19,116 nt of DNA, taken from assembly GCA_964646785.1 (NCBI GenBank), contig CAZYGU010000017.1, forward strand, positions 1 through 19,116, given 5' to 3'. A program made the translations under genes and the position numbers. The stretch comes from JBGTNQ01 sp964646785. GTDB taxonomy: Bacteria; Patescibacteriota; Minisyncoccia; Phycocordibacterales; Zambryskibacteraceae. The notes beneath the pieces are model-generated. The model was not told the origin of the DNA, did no database searches, and was given only the letters and a program-made list of their open reading frames with translations. Positions within the stretch are counted from its first letter, which is position 1, and the number at the start of each line of letters is the position of its first letter. Positions 1 to 5,919 of this stretch are shown one piece after another.

Positions 1-17
1 ACCCTGAGCGAAATCAA

Positions 18-90
18 GGGCCCTTAGCTTAGTTGGTAGAGCGCCTCATTTGCAATGAGGAGGTCACCAGTTCGAATCTGGTAGGGTCCA
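18..90 (+). tRNA. tRNA-Ala (anticodon UGC)
   Basis: A full cloverleaf is visible. The acceptor stem is GGGCCCT (18-24) with AGGGTCC (83-89). The anticodon stem CCTCA/TGAGG encloses the loop TTTGCAA, so the anticodon is TGC. The T arm is ACCAG-TTCGAAT-CTGGT (66-82). The third acceptor pair is G3:U70, the hallmark identity element for alanyl-tRNA synthetase. The discriminator base is A90. The next bases are CAA, so CCA is not encoded and must be added by a nucleotidyltransferase. Confidence 0.97.
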
Positions 91-105
91 CAAAAGACAC
101 AACAA

Positions 106-129
106 CCCCGAAAGGGGTTTTGTGCTTTT
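106..129 (+). terminator. terminator hairpin after tRNA-Ala
   Basis: The stem CCCC (106-109), loop GAAA and GGGG (114-117) is followed by TTTTGTGCTTTT. A larger imperfect hairpin (88-96 with 125-133, plus 98-102 with 120-124) encloses it and reaches back to the last three bases of the tRNA. It probably ends the tRNA-Ala transcript. Confidence 0.5.
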
Positions 130-147
130 GTGGAAGCCGTAGCGATG

Positions 148-165
148 TTTCGTGAGTACACGAAA
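148..165. other. small perfect hairpin
   Basis: TTTCGTG (148-154), loop AGTA, CACGAAA (159-165). There is no T-run on either side, so it is not a clear terminator. It lies in the gene-free stretch between tRNA-Ala and the gene ending at 258, which otherwise holds only two terminator-like hairpins. Confidence 0.35.
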
Positions 166-180
166 GCGCGAGGCGGGGTC

Positions 181-211
181 GAGAAAAACAACAGCTGAGG
201 AGCTGTTGTTT
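181..211 (-). terminator. terminator of the 258-1088 gene
   Basis: An 11-bp perfect stem (186-196 with 201-211, arm AAACAACAGCT) has a 4-base loop. Read on the minus strand, the stem runs into TTTTTCTC. It lies about 45 bases past the stop codon of the minus-strand gene ending at 258, as expected for its intrinsic terminator. Confidence 0.6.
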
Positions 212-257
212 ATTCGTGACCACAACAATAATGTCCGGCTGACTATACAAAAATCTA

Positions 258-1088
258 TCAATCTTGGTCAATTAAAAATCTATTTGCAAATTCAATTGTT
301 TCCTGCTGCGTTTTTTTAGACTCAAAATCAATTGCATACTTAGTACCAGCCAGCTGGTCGAATATATAAAGTAATGCAGCGGCTTGTATATGAACTTCAT
401 TCATATACAAAGTTTGCTTATTATTTTTTATATAAGTTACTACTTCAGATTTTGCACTATCCAACTCGTTCTGATTTCTCTCAACTGAGTATCTATTTGC
501 CTCAATTTTATAATCATTTTGTAACGAGTTAAATTTATTAGTATACGTAGTTTCAATATCAGGTGGAATTTTACTGTAATATTTAACGCTACCTAAATAA
601 CCTAAATCAGCATTAATAGAATTAAGTAAACTACTAATATATTTATAATATGCGACCTCTGTCGATAATTTAGAAAATTGATCTGTTTGTTTTTTTACTA
701 AAACAATGTCTTTCTGAAAACTTGTGTATTTAATAATTAAATCTTCAATTGATATTTTTTGTACAAAATTTGCTTTTACCTCAGCAGTCTTAGATTCAGT
801 ATTAATTATCATTTGAGGTGACACAGTGCTTTTTTTATCAATAGTTTGGATAACTTTTTGGTTTTCAGTTTCTTTAACTGCCGCTGTAGAAGTTGTAGCA
901 GTTTGTGTTTCATTTAGTTTTCTTTCCAACTCTAAAATTCTGTTCTCTAAAACTTGAGTTTTGTCTTCATTTTTTCTGTGCAAAAAACTCCAACCACTAA
1001 ACCAATTAGTAGGTTTCCACCATGCTGCTAGAACTATATTAGGAATAATAAATCCAACTAATAACAGTGTTGGAAGTAATTTTTTCAT
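258..1088 (-). CDS. secreted or envelope protein with Trp-rich AWWKPTNWF block, function unknown
   Basis: 276 residues. The N-terminus is a clear signal peptide: KK, a hydrophobic core over residues 4-20, and a likely signal peptidase I site after VLA at residue 21. The mature protein starts AWWKPTNWFSGW (22-33), an unusual cluster of five tryptophans. A short heptad stretch follows (about 47-60, LENRILELERKL) with coiled-coil character. Then comes a Thr/Ser/Ala-rich linker (62-100) and a hydrophilic, helix-rich domain of about 170 residues that I do not recognise. I have seen similar short exported proteins with an AWWxPxxWF start in Parcubacteria, but I know of no assigned function. It is presumably exported and anchored or extracellular. 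There is no Shine-Dalgarno before the ATG. A promoter-like pair sits so close (1095-1123) that the mRNA may be leaderless. The gene appears monocistronic and ends in a terminator at 181-211. The sequence shows export only; the role is open. Confidence 0.85.
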   Translation of the reverse strand: MKKLLPTLLLVGFIIPNIVLAAWWKPTNWFSGWSFLHRKNEDKTQVLENRILELERKLNETQTATTSTAAVKETENQKVIQTIDKKSTVSPQMIINTESKTAEVKANFVQKISIEDLIIKYTSFQKDIVLVKKQTDQFSKLSTEVAYYKYISSLLNSINADLGYLGSVKYYSKIPPDIETTYTNKFNSLQNDYKIEANRYSVERNQNELDSAKSEVVTYIKNNKQTLYMNEVHIQAAALLYIFDQLAGTKYAIDFESKKTQQETIEFANRFLIDQD

Positions 1089-1094
1089 AAACTA

Positions 1095-1123
1095 AATTTA
1101 CACCTATTTCTAACTCATTACAA
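1095..1123 (-). promoter_or_regulatory. promoter for the 258-1088 gene, leaderless geometry
   Basis: Minus-strand -35 TTGTAA (1118-1123), 17-bp spacer and -10 TAAATT (1095-1100) preceded by TG. Six bases separate the -10 from the ATG, which places transcription start on the start codon. Match quality is moderate. Confidence 0.5.
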
Positions 1124-1148
1124 AACTCAATATACACAAAAATACCTC

Positions 1149-1367
1149 TTACACAGCACTCTCTTGTTCTCTTTCTAATTTTGCTTGTGCCTGACGATTT
1201 ATAATTTCACCTTCCCTTCTCACAATTTCATTCACTGCTTCTTCTTCAGTCATTCCTTCTCCAAGGAGCTTTATCATAAGTTCAGCTTTTTCATCCTCTT
1301 GATATCGGAAAAAAGGCATACTTGGATCTCCGTGATATTCATTTCCTGGTATTTGTTCTATTCCCAT
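1149..1367 (-). CDS. small hypothetical protein, 72 residues
   Basis: A short, acidic, helix-rich protein with no signal peptide, membrane segment or cysteine. The second half (residues 25-68) has a charged amphipathic pattern (DEKAELMIKLL, then TEEEAVNEIVRREGE), typical of small helical adaptor-like or toxin-antitoxin-sized proteins, but no partner gene is next to it. I do not recognise a family. A good promoter lies directly upstream (1379-1406), and its predicted transcription start falls only about five bases before the ATG with no Shine-Dalgarno, which supports expression of a near-leaderless mRNA. The gene is separated by 60 bases from the secreted-protein gene downstream, which has its own promoter. 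It is called coding because of the promoter and a convincing amino-acid composition. A chance open frame cannot be ruled out. Confidence 0.65.
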   Translation of the reverse strand: MGIEQIPGNEYHGDPSMPFFRYQEDEKAELMIKLLGEGMTEEEAVNEIVRREGEIINRQAQAKLEREQESAV

Positions 1368-1378
1368 TTTTTTTAGTT

Positions 1379-1406
1379 ATTATAAAAACAATAATACCAC
1401 AGTGAA
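1379..1406 (-). promoter_or_regulatory. promoter for the 1149-1367 gene
   Basis: Minus-strand -35 TTCACT (1401-1406), 16-bp spacer and a perfect -10 TATAAT (1379-1384). The -10 ends 11 bases before the ATG, so the leader would be about 4-5 bases. It faces away from the hisS promoter; the two share the 190-bp intergenic region. Confidence 0.6.
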
Positions 1407-1475
1407 TAAAAAATGTGTGTTGTTAGCTATCCAATTTATGAGTTTTTTTGCGTTTTTTTCACTACTTAGAAAACC

Positions 1476-1502
1476 TTTACATAGCAAAAATATTGTGATA
1501 AT
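1476..1502 (+). promoter_or_regulatory. hisS promoter
   Basis: -35 TTTACA (1476-1481) and extended -10 TGT-GATAAT (1494-1502). The 15-bp spacer is short, but the TGn extension compensates. The predicted leader is about 49 bases and contains the hisS Shine-Dalgarno GGAG at 1548-1551. Confidence 0.5.
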
Positions 1503-1557
1503 TTGCGCTTAGATTTGGTTACTTGAAATTTCCACTCACCGGCACACGGAGTCACTT

Positions 1558-2910
1558 ATGTCAGAGGAGCAAAGGAAGGTTATAAGCCCGGCATTAGTGT
1601 CAGGCTTTCGAGATTACTTGCCGCAAGACATGATCCCAAGGCAATGGATGCTCGACACTATCAGAAGTGTTTTTGAACGCTTCGGCTTTCTCCCCCTCGA
1701 TACCTCAGGTATTGAACGAGAGGAAGTGTTGCTCGGTGGTAACGAGAACTCAAAGAAGCAAATTTATCGGACGATTCTTCGCGGTAAAGCCGAAAGTGGT
1801 CTCGCACTACGATTCGACCTCACAGTTCCTCTTGCGCGGGTAGTTTCACTATACCCAAGCAAAATCAACAGACCGTTCAAACGGTACCAGATGGGAAAAG
1901 TGTGGCGTGGTGAAAAACCACAAGCAGGGCGTTTCAACGAATTCATGCAATTCGATGCTGACATTGTTGGTTCAAGTAGGACCAGCGCTGATGCAGAGAT
2001 TGTATCCATTATGTATGAAACTCTCACAGCTCTTGGTGTAACAGATTTTGTTATCAAAGTGAACAACCGCAAGATTCTAACTGGTCTTGCAGTGTTTGCT
2101 GGTTACCCAGTCAGTAAAACTGATTTCGTTCTCAGGGTTATCGACAAGCTCGATAAAGCCGGCTGGGAATCAGTTTCATCTGAACTAGCTGAAAGTGAAG
2201 ATACACAACTCAGCGAAGATCAAATCAGCAAGGTCAAACAATTCCTCGACTTGAGGAGTGGTAGCAATGAAGAGACTCTTGCTGCAGTCCTCGATCTTAT
2301 GAGTGTTTCTTCTGATGCTGTTCAGGGGGTAAAAGAATTGTCAGAGATCACCATGTTTGTCGACGCACTCGGTGTTCCACGCTCGGCTTGGCATATAGAT
2401 CTCTCAGTAGCACGTGGTCTTGATTACTACACCGGCCCAGTATTCGAAACCACACTACTAAAGCTTCCTGGCATTGGAAGTGTTTTCTCAGGAGGAAGGT
2501 ACGACGACCTCGTATCGCGCTTCGGAAAAGAAAGTATTCCTGCAACTGGTGCATCGGTAGGTGTCGACAGACTGTTTGCAGCTCTCGAAGCTCTCGAGCT
2601 CATTCCAAATCGAAAAACAACAACGAAAGTTGTTGTACTCAATTTTGATGAGGATGGAGAGGTTTACTGCAATAAAGTAGTTGGTATGTTGCGAAGTTCA
2701 GGTATTGCATCTGAGCTGTATCTTGGGAAAGAAACAAACATCAAGAGTCAGCTCGCATATGCACTGAAACAAGATGTTCCTATCATACTCATTGCGGGAA
2801 GCAGAGAGCGTGACTCTGGTTCAGTTCAGGTTAAAGTCACGGGAACTCGCCAAAACATACAAGTCTCTTTGATCGACCTTGTCGAAACAATCAAACCATT
2901 GATCGTCTAG
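1558..2910 (+). CDS. hisS: histidyl-tRNA synthetase (divergent motif 2 type)
   Basis: Class II aminoacyl-tRNA synthetase that charges tRNA-His with histidine using ATP; 450 residues, within the usual range. Motif 1 region about 20-60. RFDLT at 85-89. Motif 2 at about 105-138 (RYQMGKVWRGEKPQAGRF, then QFDADIVG). The histidine-specific signature ARGLDYYTGPVFET is at 285-298, motif 3 (GGRYDDLVSRFG) at about 320, and the C-terminal anticodon-binding domain from about 360. The start ATG has Shine-Dalgarno GGAG six bases upstream. The motif 2 loop differs from the common bacterial form (E. coli HERPQKGRYRQFHQLGCE) and reads like the alphaproteobacterial/eukaryote-like form with FMQFDAD. A tRNA-His gene lies 56 bases downstream before a shared terminator, so enzyme and substrate RNA are probably co-transcribed. 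The identification is certain; the specificity adaptation is inferred. Confidence 0.97.
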   Translation: MSEEQRKVISPALVSGFRDYLPQDMIPRQWMLDTIRSVFERFGFLPLDTSGIEREEVLLGGNENSKKQIYRTILRGKAESGLALRFDLTVPLARVVSLYPSKINRPFKRYQMGKVWRGEKPQAGRFNEFMQFDADIVGSSRTSADAEIVSIMYETLTALGVTDFVIKVNNRKILTGLAVFAGYPVSKTDFVLRVIDKLDKAGWESVSSELAESEDTQLSEDQISKVKQFLDLRSGSNEETLAAVLDLMSVSSDAVQGVKELSEITMFVDALGVPRSAWHIDLSVARGLDYYTGPVFETTLLKLPGIGSVFSGGRYDDLVSRFGKESIPATGASVGVDRLFAALEALELIPNRKTTTKVVVLNFDEDGEVYCNKVVGMLRSSGIASELYLGKETNIKSQLAYALKQDVPIILIAGSRERDSGSVQVKVTGTRQNIQVSLIDLVETIKPLIV

Positions 2911-2966
2911 ACAGAGCATTTAGTTCGTGATATGGTCGAACAAGCAAAACTTGTACGTGATGTTGG

Positions 2967-3039
2967 GGGCCCATAGCTTAGCTGGTTAAAGCACTGGTCT
3001 GTGGAACCAGGATCACGGGTTCGAGTCCCGTTGGGCCCA
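2967..3039 (+). tRNA. tRNA-His (anticodon GUG) with A73
   Basis: Acceptor GGGCCCA (2967-2973) pairs perfectly with TGGGCCC (3032-3038). Anticodon stem CTGGT/ACCAG (2994-2998, 3006-3010) encloses CTGTGGA, giving anticodon GTG. The T arm ACGGG-TTCGAGT-CCCGT is at 3015-3031. The discriminator (position 73) is A3039, not the C usual in bacterial tRNA-His. The base at -1 is G2966, but it cannot form the normal G-1:C73 pair. CCA is not encoded (next bases CTT). It lies downstream of hisS and shares its terminator. Confidence 0.95.
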
Positions 3040-3041
3040 CT

Positions 3042-3059
3042 TCTCCGATGAGTCGGAGA
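3042..3059 (+). other. hairpin directly after tRNA-His
   Basis: TCTCCGA (3042-3048), loop TGAG, TCGGAGA (3053-3059), starting two bases past the tRNA. There is no T-run, so it is more likely a 3'-processing or stability element than a terminator. Confidence 0.45.
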
Positions 3060-3069
3060 TGGTAGTGTA

Positions 3070-3097
3070 AGATCTATCTGAAAGGATAGATCTTTTT
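3070..3097 (+). terminator. terminator of the hisS/tRNA-His unit
   Basis: A 9-bp perfect stem AGATCTATC (3070-3078) with GATAGATCT (3085-3093) and a 6-base loop runs directly into TTTTT. A classic intrinsic terminator. Confidence 0.82.
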
Positions 3098-3124
3098 ATT
3101 TATATGGAATACTGGACTATCAAT

Positions 3125-3152
3125 TTGTCATAATTTATGTATGAGCTATAAT
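3125..3152 (+). promoter_or_regulatory. promoter of the nucleoside phosphorylase gene, leaderless
   Basis: -35 TTGTCA (3125-3130), 16-bp spacer and perfect -10 TATAAT (3147-3152). Six bases later comes ATG at 3159, the expected transcription start, so the message should begin with its start codon. An in-frame ATG at 3141 lies between the -35 and -10 boxes and is therefore not used from this promoter. Confidence 0.7.
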
Positions 3153-3158
3153 CGCTGT

Positions 3159-3935
3159 ATGAATCTACAACCACACATAAAATGTAAACCAGGTGATATT
3201 GCCCCATTAGTATTTTTAGTAGGAGATCCAAATCGTATAGCCCTTGTTACAAAATATTGGGAAAACGCAGAATGTAAAGCAAATAACAGAGGCTTACCGG
3301 TTTGGACTGGGACATACAAAGGTGTACCTGTGTCAATCGCAAGTACAGGTATGGGATGTCCGTCAGCAGCAATAGTTATAGAAGAACTCGCAAATATCGG
3401 TGCTCAATATCTCATTAGAATTGGAACATGCGGAGGATTGAAGGAGGAGATTAAACCAGGTGATCTCATCATCCCTACTGCTGCTGTACGTGCTGAAGGA
3501 ACAACGAAGGAATATTTAGACCCAGAGTTCCCCGCAATTGCAGATATGGACGTTGTAGCTGCACTTGAAAAAGCAGCAAAAGCCCAGAACGCTCGTCACT
3601 GGAAAGGTATCAATAGGACTCACGATGCATTTTATGAACCAGTTGAGAATCTTGTACGATGGGGAAATATTTTAGGTGACAAGAGAATGCAAAATTGGGC
3701 ATATCCATTAGTAAGTTCTGAAATGGAATGTAGTGTTGTTTTTATGCTATCTATGATACGCGGCATTAAAGCTGGGGCTGTCCTTTGTGTGAATACAACG
3801 GAGCCACTGAACCTCATCCAGAAAAACCCGGATATGGTATATGAACTTGAGGAAAGTCCTGATACTGCTGGAGGTGTTGATTCTGCAATTCGAGTAGCTC
3901 TTGATGGGGGTATTTCCCTCTTCCAAACAAACTAG
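3159..3935 (+). CDS. nucleoside phosphorylase (uridine phosphorylase-like, PNP/UDP family)
   Basis: 258 residues from the chosen start. Cytosolic enzyme that should cleave a nucleoside with phosphate to give free base and (deoxy)ribose-1-phosphate, for salvage. Phosphate-site motifs are GDPNR (22-26) and RIGTCGG (87-93). STGMGCPS is at 62-69, and the ribose-binding SSEMECS at 186-192. The layout follows E. coli Udp closely in the middle (RAEGTTKEYLDPEFPAIAD, 111-129), but the uracil-specific Phe/Gln/Arg stretch (GQER in E. coli) is not seen after FYEP (158-161), so the base specificity is uncertain. The frame opens at 3141, but ATG 3159 is preferred: it aligns with family N-termini (MxxQPHIxxxPGD) and sits exactly where a leaderless transcript would begin. 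The stop codon overlaps the GTG of the following HAD phosphatase by one base, so the two are translationally coupled. Confidence 0.92.
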   Translation: MNLQPHIKCKPGDIAPLVFLVGDPNRIALVTKYWENAECKANNRGLPVWTGTYKGVPVSIASTGMGCPSAAIVIEELANIGAQYLIRIGTCGGLKEEIKPGDLIIPTAAVRAEGTTKEYLDPEFPAIADMDVVAALEKAAKAQNARHWKGINRTHDAFYEPVENLVRWGNILGDKRMQNWAYPLVSSEMECSVVFMLSMIRGIKAGAVLCVNTTEPLNLIQKNPDMVYELEESPDTAGGVDSAIRVALDGGISLFQTN

Positions 3936-4762
3936 TGAACATCGTACTTCTTGATCTCGACAAAACACTCATAGATCCAAATTATAAACTCAATGTTCCT
4001 GAGAGTGTTTTTTGTGATGTTATTAAAAAGCTTTTAGCGAAGGACACAATAGTTGGACTATGCTCTGACTCCTCAGTCTTAACTTTAAACCAGTGGGCAA
4101 ATAGACTAGGTCTTACTGGTCCAATTGTTGCTGAACGTGGATCTGTGATTTGGAATCCAGTATTAAATAAAAAACATGTTGTTAACGCTACAGAAACTGC
4201 ATGGCTCCAAACACTACGCAGTGAATTCCTTTCAAAAGCGATGGATCGATTTCCTGAGACAACATTTATAATTGGAGACGCAACTGAATTTATAAGAAAG
4301 GGTTCAGTGTTCCCATCTATGACACATCACGTTGTTGTGATAAATGGATTCCGCAGTTCTAGCTTTTCATTTTTTGCAAGATCATATACAAGCGAAGGAT
4401 CACCTCTCACCCCTGACGCAAGTTTCCTAATTAAGCTATCTAATCTCACTGAAGAAATAATTTCTTCATTTGGAAAAACGAAAGAGGATCTTTTTTGGGA
4501 CGAGAACCCTGAATACGGAATTTTAATTGTGCATGCAAAGGAGACTGAAAAACATCGTGGGGTAACTCACCTTTTTAGCGAGTATCAACCAAATAAAATA
4601 ATTATGGTTGGTGATAGTATTGCTGACTATCTCAATTTATCTAATGTACTTCAATACGCAGTAGGTAATGCTGATCAAACATACAAAGAAAAGTGTGACT
4701 TCGTTGCGACACACAGCTACACGCAGGGAGTTATTGAGTGCTTAGAAAAACAACTGAACTAG
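3935..4762 (+). CDS. HAD-superfamily hydrolase (Cof/IIB-like phosphatase)
   Basis: 275 residues starting at GTG, which overlaps the stop of the phosphorylase gene (TAGTG). HAD motif I is DLDKT at residues 7-11 (nucleophile D7, acid/base D9). Motif II is SDSS (residues 44-47, Ser45 the probable phosphate contact). Motif IV is GDSIAD (226-231, Mg ligands D227 and D231). The segment GPIVAERGSVIW (about 64-75) resembles the PIxxENGAxI strand of Cof-type enzymes, and the insert between motifs II and IV fits a C2 cap. It is a cytosolic Mg-dependent phosphatase of unknown substrate. Coupling to a nucleoside phosphorylase suggests a nucleotide or sugar phosphate; dephosphorylating a nucleotide to feed the phosphorylase is one guess. 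Alternatives are mannosyl-3-phosphoglycerate- or sucrose-phosphate-phosphatase-like roles. The last 12 bases of the gene form the left arm of the terminator. Confidence 0.85.
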   Translation: MNIVLLDLDKTLIDPNYKLNVPESVFCDVIKKLLAKDTIVGLCSDSSVLTLNQWANRLGLTGPIVAERGSVIWNPVLNKKHVVNATETAWLQTLRSEFLSKAMDRFPETTFIIGDATEFIRKGSVFPSMTHHVVVINGFRSSSFSFFARSYTSEGSPLTPDASFLIKLSNLTEEIISSFGKTKEDLFWDENPEYGILIVHAKETEKHRGVTHLFSEYQPNKIIMVGDSIADYLNLSNVLQYAVGNADQTYKEKCDFVATHSYTQGVIECLEKQLN

Positions 4763-4781
4763 TAACTAGTTCAGTTGTTTT
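4746..4781. terminator. bidirectional terminator between convergent genes
   Basis: A 12-bp perfect stem CAACTGAACTAG (4751-4762) with CTAGTTCAGTTG (4766-4777) around TAA. It is followed by TTTTG on the plus strand and by TTTTTC on the minus strand (from AAAAA 4746-4750). It serves the HAD gene, whose stop codon lies in the stem, and the minus-strand gene ending at 4791. Confidence 0.75.
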
Positions 4782-4790
4782 GTATTTTTA

Positions 4791-5765
4791 TTACACTTTT
4801 CTTGTCCGTACCGGTTCAGACAAAAAAATGATTTCTTCAGTAATTCTCTTCGGAGTGTCAACTGCTGGACAAAAAAATGTGTGACAATCTTGGTTTGCGA
4901 CAAGGGCAACCCCCGCACCTTCAGCAAAAACAGTTCCCTTTTTCACAAACTCAAAATCATCAAACTTTCTGGTGAGCTTGTATGTGTTGTTTGGGAAAAT
5001 GACTGACCCAAAAATTTCATACTCTTTGTATGTTGTTATCGATGGTGGTGTACCTGAATCCGAAACCATACCCATATTTGAAAGCAGCGAGGTCACGCAC
5101 GTTATTGCCCTTTCAAATGAGTCTGGGTGCTCATGTTGTCCCGCTTCAATTTCAAAAACAGGAATTTGAATATCCCTGTTGCCGAAAAATCCGAAAGCAG
5201 GCAAACCAATCTGAACCACATCAATATTCGAAATGATATTTTCGATAGGAAATCCCCTCACCAATTCTGGGTGAAAATGATTTCCTCCAGTGATAATCAT
5301 TGGATCACTGTTCTGTGAAGTACTATGGATATCAAGAGCGGCCTGAAACCTGCCATAAATCGGAAGCAACTCGCGAGCTCTCACAATCTCTGAACGACGA
5401 TCACCAGAAAGATCACGAAGATCCTCGGGCAACCGATTCATATTGTGATCAACAAAACGCAGCTGCTTCCTCTCCTCATCTGACGAAGCTTCAAAGTATC
5501 GAGTAGCCGCATCTAGATTATTGATACCGAGATACAAAGTCCCTCGTAGCAACTTTCCTGCAACATCAAAATCTTCCAAAAGATACTTGATCGCAGCAAC
5601 GCCACTTGGCTCGTTACCATGGGTACAAGCAGTAATACCTAAAACAGGACCTGGTTCTCGTCCATCAAGACGAATAAAGCCCGATATACCATCGACCTGC
5701 ATTTTTTTCATTGTACTGAAAAAAATTCTTAGATCGCTCAAACTGTCTGGAAGTGCTGTGTTCAT
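4791..5765 (-). CDS. succinylglutamate desuccinylase/aspartoacylase-family amidohydrolase
   Basis: 324 residues; zinc-dependent M14-type carboxypeptidase fold (AstE/AspA family), cytosolic, hydrolysing an N-acyl amino acid or similar amide. The zinc signature ACTHGNEPSG has H49 and E52. The third ligand is H147 in LDIHSTS (144-150). DHNMNRLP (106-113) matches the substrate-binding DxNR region. EIEAGQH (205-211) carries the likely catalytic glutamate. The C-terminal 90 residues match the beta-rich domain of this family. All catalytic residues I can place are present, so it should be active; the substrate cannot be read from sequence. The start has a very strong Shine-Dalgarno (AAGGAGG, about 5772-5778) six bases upstream and an almost consensus promoter at 5818-5846, so it is independently and probably well expressed. 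It converges with the HAD gene, with a shared terminator between them. Confidence 0.88.
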   Translation of the reverse strand: MNTALPDSLSDLRIFFSTMKKMQVDGISGFIRLDGREPGPVLGITACTHGNEPSGVAAIKYLLEDFDVAGKLLRGTLYLGINNLDAATRYFEASSDEERKQLRFVDHNMNRLPEDLRDLSGDRRSEIVRARELLPIYGRFQAALDIHSTSQNSDPMIITGGNHFHPELVRGFPIENIISNIDVVQIGLPAFGFFGNRDIQIPVFEIEAGQHEHPDSFERAITCVTSLLSNMGMVSDSGTPPSITTYKEYEIFGSVIFPNNTYKLTRKFDDFEFVKKGTVFAEGAGVALVANQDCHTFFCPAVDTPKRITEEIIFLSEPVRTRKV

Positions 5766-5817
5766 AAAAATCCTCCTTTCGAGTTTACCTCAAAAAATCA
5801 AAGAACGCATCAAAAAC

Positions 5818-5846
5818 AATATAGTACTGAATACTTATGATGTCAA
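5818..5846 (-). promoter_or_regulatory. strong promoter of the aspartoacylase-family gene
   Basis: Minus-strand consensus -35 TTGACA (5841-5846), 17-bp spacer and -10 TATATT (5818-5823). The predicted leader of about 45 bases contains a strong AAGGAGG Shine-Dalgarno. Confidence 0.8.
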
Positions 5847-5873
5847 AATTGAAACCATTTAAGATATACTCAG

Positions 5874-5905
5874 ACAAAACAAACCCCCCACATAAATGTG
5901 GGGGG
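5874..5905 (-). terminator. terminator of the phosphoribosyltransferase-like gene
   Basis: A 9-10 bp GC-rich stem CCCCCCACAT (5884-5893) with ATGTGGGGGG (5896-5905), followed on the minus strand by TTTGTTTTGTC. It lies 14 bases past the stop at 5920 and insulates it from the next promoter. Confidence 0.8.
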
Positions 5906-5919
5906 TACTACTGTTACTA

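Noticed and set aside
29..271. 80-codon minus-strand frame across tRNA-Ala and the following hairpins
   Set aside because: It translates the tRNA backwards, giving the well-known artefact PTRFELVTSS. It also covers two terminators, so it is not a gene.
3141..3158. Upstream ATG for the nucleoside phosphorylase
   Set aside because: It lies between the -35 and -10 boxes, and the added residues (MSYNRC) have no counterpart in the family.
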